Origin: Defluviimonas salinarum | GTDB lineage: Bacteria > Pseudomonadota > Alphaproteobacteria > Rhodobacterales > Rhodobacteraceae | Assembly (NCBI RefSeq): GCF_026013545.1 | Contig: NZ_JAPDOG010000006.1 | Span: forward strand, 1-64,000 | Direction: 5' to 3' | DNA length: 64,000 bases | Part shown: positions 44,395 to 53,329 of the stretch, in pieces | How positions within the stretch are numbered: the first letter of the stretch is position 1 | Layout of the letters: each line of letters opens with the position of its first letter | Program-made: the position numbers and the translations under genes | The notes under the pieces: model-generated | Seen by the model: only the letters and a program-made list of their open reading frames with translations | What the model was told of the DNA's origin: nothing | Databases searched by the model: none

Positions 44395-45419
44395 CAGGAG
44401 GACTTCGGCTCTTCGTCGTTGATCTCGACGGTGAAGCTGCCGTCCTTGATCGCGGCCTCGCGCTCGGCCACCAGCGCCATTGCCTCCGCGGGCACCTTGC
44501 CCTCGAACGTGCCGAGGGGGGCGAGCGAGCAGCCGCCTTCCTTGAGGAAGGAATAGGTGCCGTAGTTGTCGGCCTTGAAGCTGCCGCCGGCGACCGCGGC
44601 GAGGGCGGCGTTCAGCGTCGGTTCGAAATGCCAGAGCGCGGAGGCGACGACGGTCTCGGGGTAGTCCCCTTGCGTGTCGATCACGTTGCCGACGGCGAGG
44701 ATGCCGCGTTCCTGGGCCGCGTCCGAGACGCCGAAGCGTTCGGCATACATGAGGTCCGCGCCGTTATCGATCATGGCGAAAGCGGTCTCCTTGGCCTTCG
44801 GCGGGTCGAACCACGAGCCGATGAAGCTCACCTGGAAGGTCGCGTCGGGCTTGGTCTCGCGCACGCCGGCCATGAAGGCATGGATCAGCCGGTTGACCTC
44901 GGGGATCGGGAAGCCGCCGACGACGCCGATATTGCCGGACTGCGTCATCGCGCCGGCGATGATGCCGGAGAGATAGGACGCATCCTGGATGTAGTTGTCG
45001 AAGACGGCGAGGTTCGGATGCGCCTCGTCATGGAGGAACGACGAGCCGAGGAGAAACGCCGTCTCGGGATATTCGTCGACGACCTCGCGCGCCTCCTGCT
45101 CGACGCCGAAGATCTCGCCGATGATGAGCTTTGCGCCCTGTTCGGCATATTCGCGCATGACGCGGGGATAGTCGGTGTTGGTGACGTTCTCGGTGAAGGT
45201 GTATTCGGCGCCACCGGCCGCGACGGCGGCCTCGGCGGCGACATGGATGCGGCTCACCCATTGCTGTTCGACCGGCACGGTGTAGATGCCCGCGACCTTG
45301 ATCGGGTCGGCGGCGAGAAGTCGTTTCGGCAGTCCGACGATCCCGGTCGCGGCGACGGCGCCCGCACTCGCCATGAGGTGCCGCCGGCTCAGCCCGGCCG
45401 GCTTGATCCTTCCAGTCAT
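44394..45419 (-). CDS. BMP-family (basic membrane lipoprotein-like) substrate-binding protein
   Basis: This 341-residue periplasmic receptor of the BMP/PnrA class binds purine or other nucleosides in studied members. The twin-arginine-like leader (SRRHLMASAGAVAATGIVG, residues 11-29) precedes the mature start IKVAGIYTVPVEQQWVSR. Family regions such as AKLIIGEIFGVEQEA and NIGVVGGFPIPEVNRLIHAFMAG are present. The start at 45419 has AGGGAG upstream. It leads the transporter-deaminase operon beneath an AT-rich palindromic operator candidate. Confidence 0.9.
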   Translation of the reverse strand: MTGRIKPAGLSRRHLMASAGAVAATGIVGLPKRLLAADPIKVAGIYTVPVEQQWVSRIHVAAEAAVAAGGAEYTFTENVTNTDYPRVMREYAEQGAKLIIGEIFGVEQEAREVVDEYPETAFLLGSSFLHDEAHPNLAVFDNYIQDASYLSGIIAGAMTQSGNIGVVGGFPIPEVNRLIHAFMAGVRETKPDATFQVSFIGSWFDPPKAKETAFAMIDNGADLMYAERFGVSDAAQERGILAVGNVIDTQGDYPETVVASALWHFEPTLNAALAAVAGGSFKADNYGTYSFLKEGGCSLAPLGTFEGKVPAEAMALVAEREAAIKDGSFTVEINDEEPKSS

Positions 45420-45461
45420 GTTCAACTCCCTGTCGGTTTGTTGCACTCCCTCGCGAAAATT

Positions 45462-45477
45462 TTTATCAATTGGTAAA
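45462..45477. promoter_or_regulatory. AT-rich palindrome upstream of the BMP transporter operon
   Basis: TTTATCAATTGGTAAA pairs with itself at 14 of 16 positions and lies about 43 bases upstream of the BMP start, in a short AT-rich patch within GC-rich DNA. It is probably a repressor site near the promoter; the regulator is not encoded nearby. Confidence 0.45.
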
Positions 45478-45575
45478 GTTTTTTCAGATTCGCGCAAGAA
45501 AATTCTAAGCCAGCGGCGGCAAAAGGGAATGCCGGTCTTGGGCCGCGCATTCCGGGCCGCGACCGGCCTGCCCGC

Positions 45576-46257
<682 letters not shown>

Positions 46258-46271
<14 letters not shown>

Positions 46272-46983
46272 GCGGATCCCCCAGGTAGGCCGCCTGCACC
46301 GCCTTGTCGGCGCGGATCGTCTTCGGCGTGCCGGTCGCCAAGACCTCGCCGAAGTTCAGCACAGTGATACGGTGAGCGAGGTCCATGACCACGTCCATGT
46401 TGTGCTCGATGAGGAGCACCGTCGCCTCCGGCACCACGCCGCGCACGATGTCCTTGAAGGTCTCGATCTCGCCTTGCGCGAGGCCCTGCGTCGGCTCGTC
46501 GAGGATCAGGAGCTTTGGCTTCAGCGCGAGGCCCATCGCCACTTCGAGAAGCCGCTGGTGGCCGTAGCTGAGGGTGCCCGCGATCTGGTCGGCGCGCGCC
46601 TCGAGCCCGACGCGGGTCAGCGCCTCGGTCGTGTCCTCGGCAAGACGGCGGGAATGGCGGCTCTGGACCGCGAGGGCGACGTTGTCGAAGACCGTGAGCG
46701 CGCCGTAGACTTGGGTGATCTGGAACGTATAGGCGATGCCCGCGCGGACGCGGGCATGGGCGGGGGTGCGGGTGATGTCGCGCCCGGCGAAGCGGATCGT
46801 GCCGGACTGGACCGGGATGCGGCCCGAAAGGAGGCTCACGAAGGTGGTCTTGCCGGCGCCGTTCGGGCCAATGAGGGCGTGGATCTCGCCCTCCTCAAGG
46901 TCGAAATCCACCCCGTCGACGGCCTTCAGCCCGTCGAAATGGCGGGTGAGCCCGCGCGCCTCCAGAAGCGTCACGGCAGCCAT
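46258..46983 (-). CDS. Branched-chain-type ABC transporter ATPase LivG-like
   Basis: This 241-residue ATPase has Walker A GPNGAGKTTF near residue 37, FQITQVYGALTVFDNV, a signature that is shortened to LSYGHQRLLEV, and Walker B LLILDEPTQGL. The C-terminal LIEHNMDVVMDLAHRITVLNFG is the LivG switch region. The LSYGHQ signature (in place of LSGGQ) is commonly seen in this subfamily. It overlaps livM by 13 bases and livF by 14. Confidence 0.9.
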
Positions 46984-47912
46984 CTGAGCCCCCGTTCGCG
47001 GAGCGTGCCGAGGATGCCCTTCGGCGCGAAGAGGATGAGCAGGACCAGAGCCGCGCCGGTGACGAACTGGTGGGCGTCGGTCACCGAGGAGGCGTAGTCG
47101 ATGAGGTAGAACATCAGGAGCGCGCCGAGGAACGGGCCGATCACCGTGCCCGCGCCGCCGAGAAGGACGTAGAGAAGCGGCAGGATCGAGTATTGCACCG
47201 AGGCGAGGCTCGCCCCGGCATAGCCGAACATCAGCGCGTAGGCCGCGCCGGAGAGGCCGGAATAGAGGCCGGAGATCGTCAGCGCCGCGAGCTTCACCGT
47301 GAACGGGTTGTAGCCGAGCATGCGGCTTCGCTCCTCGTTCTCGCGCATGGCCACCATGATCCGGCCGCGCGGCGAGCGGGCGAGCCAGAGGTTGACGAGA
47401 AGGGCTGCCGCGAAGAGCGCGAAGGCCACGAGGTAGCGGGTGTTGTCGTCGGAGAGGTCGAGGCTCCCGAGCATCCGCCCCGCCCTCGGGATCACGATGC
47501 CCTCGTCCCCGCGGGTGTAGCTGCCGAAGTAAAGCACCGTCAGGTAGCCCGCCTGCGCGAACATCAGGGTTACGATCATGAAGGCGACCCCGGCTGTGCG
47601 GAGCGCGAAGAGGCCGAGCGCGAAGGCCACGAGCCCCCCGGCGGCGAGCCCGGCGATCAGGCCGGTCCCCGCCGTCCCCTCCGCGTGATAGGCGAGAAGC
47701 CCGGCGGCATAGAGCCCGGCGCCGAAGAAGAGCGCGTGGCCGAGGCTCAGGAGGCCGGTGTAGCCGAAGGCGATGTTGTAGCCCATCGCGTAGATCGCGA
47801 GCACCATGATCCGGGCGATATTGGTGTGGTGATAGGCGGGCGCCGCGAAGTGGAACGCGAGAAGTGCCGCGAGGAGGCCGAGATGGAGAAGGAGCGCCCG
47901 GTCGAGCTTCAT
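46971..47912 (-). CDS. Branched-chain-type ABC transporter permease LivM-like
   Basis: This 313-residue permease has about nine helices. The family segments YAMGYNIAFGYTGLLSLGHALFFGAG (residues 41-66) and GRIMVAMRENEERSRMLGYN near 185-204 are clear, followed by GGAGTVIGPFLGAL. The start at 47912 overlaps the livH stop by 4 bases. It forms the channel with LivH. Confidence 0.91.
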   Translation of the reverse strand: MKLDRALLLHLGLLAALLAFHFAAPAYHHTNIARIMVLAIYAMGYNIAFGYTGLLSLGHALFFGAGLYAAGLLAYHAEGTAGTGLIAGLAAGGLVAFALGLFALRTAGVAFMIVTLMFAQAGYLTVLYFGSYTRGDEGIVIPRAGRMLGSLDLSDDNTRYLVAFALFAAALLVNLWLARSPRGRIMVAMRENEERSRMLGYNPFTVKLAALTISGLYSGLSGAAYALMFGYAGASLASVQYSILPLLYVLLGGAGTVIGPFLGALLMFYLIDYASSVTDAHQFVTGAALVLLILFAPKGILGTLRERGLRWLP

Positions 47913-48796
47913 GCCGCGCGCTTTCCGAAGAGGCCCTGGGGCCTGAGCACGAGGATCAGCGCGACGGCGAGCGTCGCCACGATCTTGGCCAGCGTCGGCG
48001 CGAAGAAGGTGGAGATGACGCCGTCCGAGAGCCCGATGACGAGGGCCGCGACCAGCGTGCCGCGCAAGCTGCCCAAGCCGCCGATGATGACGACGATGAA
48101 GGACAAAAGCAGGGGATCGCCGCCCATCAGGTAGTGCGCCTGCTGGATCGGCACGATGAGGACAGCGGCGATGGCGGCAAGCCCCGCCCCCATCGCGAAG
48201 ACCCCGGCATAGACCCTGTCGACATTGATGCCGAAGGCCCGCGCGGTGTCGCGGTCGATCTGGGTGGCCCGCATGATCAGCCCGGCGCGCGTGTGCCTGA
48301 GGATCAGCCAGACCGCCAAGAGCACCAATGCCGCCGCGGCGACAACCGCGAGCTTGTAGCCGGAATAGCCGAACCACGGCAGCTGGATGCGGAAGTTCAG
48401 CGGTGCCGGGACCGGGCGCGCGTCGGGGCCGAAAAAGCTCAAGGCCGCCTGTTCGAGGATGTAGAGGAGCCCGATCGTCGCGACGATGGTCGCCTCGGGC
48501 TCGTAGTTCAGCCGTTTCAGGACGGCGGTATCGGCGGCCGCCGCGATGGCGCCGACGATCAGCGGGCAGAGGACGAGCGCCACGGCGAAGGAAAGCGCGG
48601 GCGGGCCCGGCACCCATTGCGAGACGAACCACGCCAGCACCGCGCCCAGCATGAAGAAGGCGCCGTGGGCGACGTTCACCACCCGCATGATGCCGAACAC
48701 CAATGACAGCCCGGAGGCCGTCAGCGCGAGGACCGCGGCGGTGACAAGGCCCTCCATCAGGGCGAGAAGCAGGAAGGGTCCGAAATCCACGCACAA
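47909..48796 (-). CDS. Branched-chain-type ABC transporter permease LivH-like
   Basis: This permease of up to 295 residues has ALTASGLSLVFGIMRVVNVAHGAFFMLGA (residues 24-52), RATQIDRDTARAFGINV near 180 and GGLGSLRGTLVAALVIG near 240, all typical of LivH. The start is uncertain: 48796 is TTG and 48790 is GTG, and neither has a clear ribosome site because a strong hairpin lies immediately upstream. An internal ATG at residue 14 would cut the first helix. Translation may therefore depend on coupling with the upstream gene. Confidence 0.88.
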   Translation of the reverse strand: MCVDFGPFLLLALMEGLVTAAVLALTASGLSLVFGIMRVVNVAHGAFFMLGAVLAWFVSQWVPGPPALSFAVALVLCPLIVGAIAAAADTAVLKRLNYEPEATIVATIGLLYILEQAALSFFGPDARPVPAPLNFRIQLPWFGYSGYKLAVVAAAALVLLAVWLILRHTRAGLIMRATQIDRDTARAFGINVDRVYAGVFAMGAGLAAIAAVLIVPIQQAHYLMGGDPLLLSFIVVIIGGLGSLRGTLVAALVIGLSDGVISTFFAPTLAKIVATLAVALILVLRPQGLFGKRAA

Positions 48797-48799
48797 ATC

Positions 48800-48821
48800 G
48801 GGCGGGGATTACGCCCCGCCC
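48800..48821 (-). promoter_or_regulatory. Intercistronic hairpin after the Liv-type binding-protein gene
   Basis: GGGCGGGG (48800-48807) and CCCCGCCC (48814-48821) form a perfect 8-bp stem with a 6-nt loop, 9 bases after the binding-protein stop and directly before the livH start. It lacks a T tract. It probably limits expression of the downstream permease genes relative to the receptor. Confidence 0.6.
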
Positions 48822-48830
48822 GTCCCGGTA

Positions 48831-50114
48831 TCAGAAGCTCATCGTCGTGTAGTCGACCTCGTCGGGATAGAACCCGTCCTCCATCGAGGTCTGGTGGACG
48901 CGCACGAGCTTGCCGCCCTCGACCTTGGTGATGGACTGGAGCCCGAAGGCCTGGTGGGTCTTGCCGTTGAAGACCTTCGGCCCCTGCGGATGCGCCTGTC
49001 CTTCGGCGAAATCGGTCATTGCCTCGATGGCTTCCACGATCTTCTGCCGGTCGGCGGGGCCGGTGTATCCCGCCGCCTCCATCGCATGCTTGATGACGAA
49101 CAAGGTCTCCCAGGTCGAGAACATATGGGCGTAGGTCGCGATATCGGCGGGGTCGGAAACCGAGGCGCCGTTGTCGTCGACGCCCACCGCGGCGCGGTAG
49201 AAGGTCTCGTGCTCGGAGGCATCGGCCTGCTTGTAGCGCGGATGGCCTTCCCAGAAATGCGAGCCGTCGAGGAATTCGAGGCCGGGGGAGTTGATGTCGA
49301 CGGCCTCAAGCGAGTCGATGAAGCCAAAAAGCTGCGGCCGGTCGCCCGAGCCGTAGAATTCGCCCAGTTCCTTCACGAAGGTCAGGACGGCGGGGCCGAC
49401 CATGACGTGATAGATCACCTCGGTTTCGGAGGGGATCTGCGGGAAGTAGCGGGTGAAGGAGGTCTCGGTCGGCGGGATCGCGATCTGCTGGATCACCTCG
49501 CCGCCCTGCGCGGCCATCGCGGCGGTGAAGAAGTCGCGGTGATCGTGGCCGAAGGCGAAGTCGGGGAAGATCATCGTGACCTTCTTGCCGAGGTTCGAGG
49601 AGACGAAGGGCGCCATGCCCTGGACCTGGCTCTTCACGTCGGTGATGCCGGGCTGGAGCGTCCAGCGGTTGAGCATCCCGCTCGCCACATGGTGGCCCTC
49701 GGAGCAGACGAGATAGGGCACCTTCAGTTCGCCCGCGCGGGGGGCCGAGCCGATCACGACATGGGAAAAGAGCGTTCCCATCACCAGATCGCAGTTCGAC
49801 TGGGTGGTGAGCTTCTCCACCACTTCCGCGCCGCGCTTGGGGTCGGTGCCGTCATCCTCGAAGACGATCTCGACGGGCCGCCCGTTGATGCCGCCCCCTT
49901 CGTTCAGCACCTTCAGCGCGGCCGAGGCGGTGCGCTCGTACCAGCGGCCGTAGGAAGCGCCGATGCCGGTGCGGTGAAGCTGGAAGCCGATGCGGATCGG
50001 CTCGGAGGACTGCGCCTGGACGAAGCGCGGGACGGCGGCAAGCGCGCCGGCGCCGGCCATGCCCTTGAGGATCGTGCGGCGGGTCGGGGTCGTGGTGAAC
50101 GGTCTTCCGGTCAT
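48831..50114 (-). CDS. Liv-type ABC transporter substrate-binding protein
   Basis: This 427-residue periplasmic receptor of the peripla_BP_6 class has a twin-arginine-like leader (TRRTILKGMAGAGALAAVP, residues 11-29) and the mature opening IRIGFQLHRTGIGASYGRW. INGRPVEIVFEDDGTDPKRGAE is near 75, and YEQ-style ligand regions follow. It is longer than classical LivJ (about 370) and of the type used for amides, aromatic acids or branched-chain amino acids. The start at 50114 is preceded by GGAGA. The specificity is unknown. Confidence 0.9.
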   Translation of the reverse strand: MTGRPFTTTPTRRTILKGMAGAGALAAVPRFVQAQSSEPIRIGFQLHRTGIGASYGRWYERTASAALKVLNEGGGINGRPVEIVFEDDGTDPKRGAEVVEKLTTQSNCDLVMGTLFSHVVIGSAPRAGELKVPYLVCSEGHHVASGMLNRWTLQPGITDVKSQVQGMAPFVSSNLGKKVTMIFPDFAFGHDHRDFFTAAMAAQGGEVIQQIAIPPTETSFTRYFPQIPSETEVIYHVMVGPAVLTFVKELGEFYGSGDRPQLFGFIDSLEAVDINSPGLEFLDGSHFWEGHPRYKQADASEHETFYRAAVGVDDNGASVSDPADIATYAHMFSTWETLFVIKHAMEAAGYTGPADRQKIVEAIEAMTDFAEGQAHPQGPKVFNGKTHQAFGLQSITKVEGGKLVRVHQTSMEDGFYPDEVDYTTMSF

Positions 50115-50210
50115 GGAACATCTCCGCTGTTGGATCTGGCGCGTTCTGGCCGCGCGCCCGGTTCTCGTGCGAAATCGGAACACGGGAAGTGCCCCGAATG
50201 CAAGGATTTC

Positions 50211-51569
50211 TCATCCGACCGCCGGGGCGGAGAGCAGCCAGAGGCCAAAGACGGTGTAGCCGACCATCAGTGCCGTCATCGGCAGGTGGGCGCGAAACGA
50301 GTGCCCGCCGGCAATCCGTTCGGAGAGTTTCATGCCGATGATGACGGCGAGGAGATGCGCGCCGAGGATCGTCGCGAACTGGGCGATCCAGATCATGCGG
50401 ACCCCGGCGCGGGTCGCGAGGAAACCGAAGGAGACCCAGTGCTCTGAGAGGCCGAGAAGCTGCCAGCCCCGCGCGAAGGGGTCGTTCAGCGCCGCGATCG
50501 CATATTGGCCGTTCGTAAGGAGAGCGATGAGGTAATGCGCGACGTGGTAGCCCGCCGCGATCGGCAGGAAGGCGAGCATCATCGGCCCCGCCGCGTCGCG
50601 AAACCGCCCGGCGGGCAGGCCGGCACGGATCGCGCCGAGGATGAGCGCGGCGCTGAGCAGCCAGAAGAGGGGCAGCGCGATGCTGTTCGCGACGAGCACC
50701 GCCGAGCGGCCGGGAAACTCGAGGGGATTGATGCCGAGGCGCACGAGCCACCAGAAGGTCTCGGTCAGGCCGTCGAAGCTGACCGACGCGAGGACGAGGG
50801 TAACGAAGGCGACGGCCGAGGCCGAGAGCGGCGCGAGGCGCAGCACCTGCGCGCCGGGCAGACCGGCGAAGACCCGGAGCCTGTCGCCCGCCGGCTCGGC
50901 CCAGAAGGGCGCGATCTTGGCGACGAAGCCGAAATAGACGGTCAGGAACTCGCCCCGATCGAGCCAGTCCTCGCCCTCGGCAACGGCCAGAAGAAGGATG
51001 ACGAGGTAGTAGCCCGCCGCCACGCGGGCGAGGACGGCGGGATCGGCGGGGGCGAGCGAGATGATCTCGAACCAGGCAAAGCCGAGATAGCCCGCGACAG
51101 CCGGCCAGTGGCCGAGCCGGGAGAGGCCGATGCTGCCGCTGATGCCGAAGAGGCGGCGAAGGGCGCGGGCCGGGGCCGACCACGGCTCGATGTCGCGCCA
51201 AAGGTTGCCGAAGAGGACGGAAGCGAGGGTGAGGCCGACCCAGAGCACGGTCCAGAGCATGAGCGGCAGCAGGTTCTCCAGCGGGTCGCGGGTGCCGAAG
51301 AGGCCGACGGCCACGAGCCCCCAGAAGCCCGCCGTGGCGAGCCATCCGGCTAGCGCGCGCGGCACGAGGCGTGGCCGCTCGAAGAGCTGGTGCGCCGCGA
51401 ACCGGGGCAGCCGGCGCGCGTCGAGCCCGGCGAGCGCGGTCAGCACGACTGCGACGGCGGCGCCGGCCATGTACCAACCGGTCGGCAGGGTGAGGATCAC
51501 CATGCGCTCGGAGGCATGGGCGAAAACCGGCGCAGGCAGGAGCGCCAGCAGGACCGCGAGGCCGCGCAT
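50211..51569 (-). CDS. Polytopic membrane protein of unknown function
   Basis: This 452-residue protein has a signal-like N-terminus (MRGLAVLLALLPAPVFAHAS) and about ten to twelve hydrophobic segments. Notable conserved-looking parts are LWVGLTLASVLFGNLWRDIEPWSAPARAL near residues 108-136 and AGYHVAHYLIALLTNGQYA near 335. It resembles membrane proteins loosely labelled fenitrothion hydrolase in databases, a label I would not carry over. It starts one base into the AA_synth stop and is 96 bases before the Liv receptor gene, so it is probably part of the same operon and might be an accessory to uptake or a metabolite permease. Confidence 0.7.
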   Translation of the reverse strand: MRGLAVLLALLPAPVFAHASERMVILTLPTGWYMAGAAVAVVLTALAGLDARRLPRFAAHQLFERPRLVPRALAGWLATAGFWGLVAVGLFGTRDPLENLLPLMLWTVLWVGLTLASVLFGNLWRDIEPWSAPARALRRLFGISGSIGLSRLGHWPAVAGYLGFAWFEIISLAPADPAVLARVAAGYYLVILLLAVAEGEDWLDRGEFLTVYFGFVAKIAPFWAEPAGDRLRVFAGLPGAQVLRLAPLSASAVAFVTLVLASVSFDGLTETFWWLVRLGINPLEFPGRSAVLVANSIALPLFWLLSAALILGAIRAGLPAGRFRDAAGPMMLAFLPIAAGYHVAHYLIALLTNGQYAIAALNDPFARGWQLLGLSEHWVSFGFLATRAGVRMIWIAQFATILGAHLLAVIIGMKLSERIAGGHSFRAHLPMTALMVGYTVFGLWLLSAPAVG

Positions 51570-52150
51570 CAGCGCAGGCCGTCCTCGCCCTTTATCTGGT
51601 GCGCCTCGAGCCCGCCCATACGGGAATGGATGCGCGGCCCCTTCGCCATGCAGAGCGCGAAGACGATCTCGTCGGGTTTCGGCCCGTCCGGCACCATCAC
51701 TGTCATCGTGTCGAAATGGCTGCGCACATAGGCGGCGTTGACATGGGCGAGCGGCAGGTCGAGCGTCGAGCCTGCCGCGCCGACCTTCTTGACCGAGGGC
51801 ACGATGGCCTTGGTCTCGCCAAGAAGCGCGCGCATGCCGTAGCCGCCGGGCGCATGCCAGAGCGCGCCGTGTTCCAGCTCACCCATCAGGCCGACGAGCG
51901 CGCCCTTGCCATAGGCGTCGATCCCCTCGGCCCCGCCGAGGGCGGCGATCAGCCGTTCGCCCATCATCAGGGCGAGCGGCTTGAGATCCTCCATCGCCGG
52001 CTGCAGGTCGGGCTCGAAGCGCCCCGCGAAGGGATTCGACACCACCGCGAGCACCGCCGCGCGGCGGCGCGGGGTTGCGGCATCCGCGCCGCCGTCGTGG
52101 TGGATCTCGTCGGTGATGAGGCTCAGCTTGCGCAGGCGGAAATCGGGCAC
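51569..52150 (-). CDS. Amino acid synthesis (AA_synth, DUF1185) family protein
   Basis: This 193-residue protein belongs to the AA_synth family, recognised from the opening PDFRLRKLSLITDEIHHDGG, AVLAVVSNPFAGRFEPDLQPAMEDL near residues 38-62 and GKGALVGLMGELEHGALWHAPGGYGMRALLGE near 84-115. GTG at 52150 is chosen because AAGGGAG lies about 10 bases upstream and the N-terminus then matches the family; an ATG at 52207 adds 19 unrelated residues. The biochemical role is not established. It heads the operon with the polytopic membrane protein and Liv-type transporter. Confidence 0.85.
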   Translation of the reverse strand: MPDFRLRKLSLITDEIHHDGGADAATPRRRAAVLAVVSNPFAGRFEPDLQPAMEDLKPLALMMGERLIAALGGAEGIDAYGKGALVGLMGELEHGALWHAPGGYGMRALLGETKAIVPSVKKVGAAGSTLDLPLAHVNAAYVRSHFDTMTVMVPDGPKPDEIVFALCMAKGPRIHSRMGGLEAHQIKGEDGLR

Positions 52151-52335
52151 GGATGATGCTCCCTTCTCGGCTCGGGGAACCATGCCGCAATCGGGGCGAG
52201 GCGGCAATGACCGCGTTCCATGTGTCGGTCTGCGCGCGGGACTGTTACTGGCTACGCGGGCCGGTTGAGGCTATCCTGCCGACGCCGACCCGGGATCCGA
52301 CCAGCCCGGGCAAGCAATGAGGGGCGGGGGCCGGA

Positions 52336-52629
52336 ATGGCGGGAACGGAGTGCAATTATCAGCGCAAGATGACTGCGCGCGAACTGACGACTGCCTTGTC
52401 GGAAGCTGAGTGCCGGCATTGCCGGGTCTCGGCGGCGGCACTGCTGGAAAACGGCGAGCATCTTGAAATCTGCGCCGAGGAATTTGCGTCCGACATCATG
52501 AGCGGGGAACGCGTACTCACGCCGATCGCGCTGTGCCCGGCCTGCCACCGGCTCAACCATCTCGACGCGCATCACCGGCACAATCCGTGCCAGATCAAGG
52601 CACGCCACAGCCGGGAGAACTCGTTCTAG
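52336..52629 (+). CDS. Small Cys/His-rich protein, HNH-like zinc fold
   Basis: This 97-residue protein has CRHC at 26-29 and CPACHRLNHLDAHHRH at 67-82. The paired CxxC and the CPxCHRLxH segment resemble the zinc ribbon and second helix of HNH-type nucleases. The canonical catalytic DHxxP core is not obvious. It lies convergent with the FAA hydrolase gene, whose stop is one base away, and no partner gene is nearby. It may be a DNA-binding or nuclease-like protein; alternatively the resemblance is superficial. Confidence 0.6.
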   Translation: MAGTECNYQRKMTARELTTALSEAECRHCRVSAAALLENGEHLEICAEEFASDIMSGERVLTPIALCPACHRLNHLDAHHRHNPCQIKARHSRENSF

Positions 52630-52630
52630 C

Positions 52631-53329
52631 TCAATCGGCGGGCGCAATCTCGAGGTCCACGGGCGCAAGCCCGTCGATCTCTCCGTGCAGGATATCACCA
52701 GGGCGAACCGGTCCGACCCCGGCCGGCGTGCCGGTGAAGATCAGGTCGCCCGCGCGCATGTGGTAGAGCGTCGAGAGATGGGCCACGATCCCGGCCACCG
52801 ACCAGACCATGTCGGCGAGACGGGCGCGCTGGACGGGCGTGCCATTCAGGAGAAGCGAGATCCCCTGCGGGCCGGGCTCGCCGAAGGCCGCGGCGCGGGT
52901 GATCGGGCCGATCACGGCCGCGTTCTCGAAATCCTTGCCGGTGTCCCAGGGCCGGCGCTTGTCCTTGGCCGCGGCCTGAAGATCGCGGCGGGTCATGTCG
53001 AGCCCCGCGGCATAGCCGAAGATGGCGTCGAGCGCCTTCTCCTGCGGGATCCGGAAGGCTGGGGCGCCGAGGGCGACGACGAATTCCATCTCGTGGTGGA
53101 AATCGGCGGTGCCCGGCGGATAGGGGATCGTGGCACCTGAAAGGGTCAGATGCGCGGGCGCCTTGGTGAAGTAGAACGGCGCCTCGCGGTCGACCTCGGC
53201 GCCCATCTCCTTCGCGTGGTCGGCGTAGTTGCGCCCGACGCAGAAGATCCGGGTGACCGGAAAGGCGGCGTCCTCGCCGTGCAGGGGCACGGTGACGGGG
53301 TCGGAGGCGGGGAACACGAGCCTGGTCAT
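52631..53329 (-). CDS. Fumarylacetoacetate hydrolase family protein (fumarylpyruvate hydrolase-like)
   Basis: This 232-residue FAH-fold enzyme is of the short form. It shows IFCVGRNYADHAKEMG near residue 28, metal-site HHEMEFVVALG near 75, GYAAGLDMTRRDLQ near 105 and IFTGTPAGVGPVRPGD near 205. The RNYADHAKEMG motif and compact length match fumarylpyruvate/acylpyruvate hydrolases. The start at 53329 overlaps the ALDH16 stop by 4 bases, so it is coupled to the deoC-ALDH16 unit. How an acylpyruvase fits deoxyribose breakdown is not clear. Confidence 0.88.
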   Translation of the reverse strand: MTRLVFPASDPVTVPLHGEDAAFPVTRIFCVGRNYADHAKEMGAEVDREAPFYFTKAPAHLTLSGATIPYPPGTADFHHEMEFVVALGAPAFRIPQEKALDAIFGYAAGLDMTRRDLQAAAKDKRRPWDTGKDFENAAVIGPITRAAAFGEPGPQGISLLLNGTPVQRARLADMVWSVAGIVAHLSTLYHMRAGDLIFTGTPAGVGPVRPGDILHGEIDGLAPVDLEIAPAD

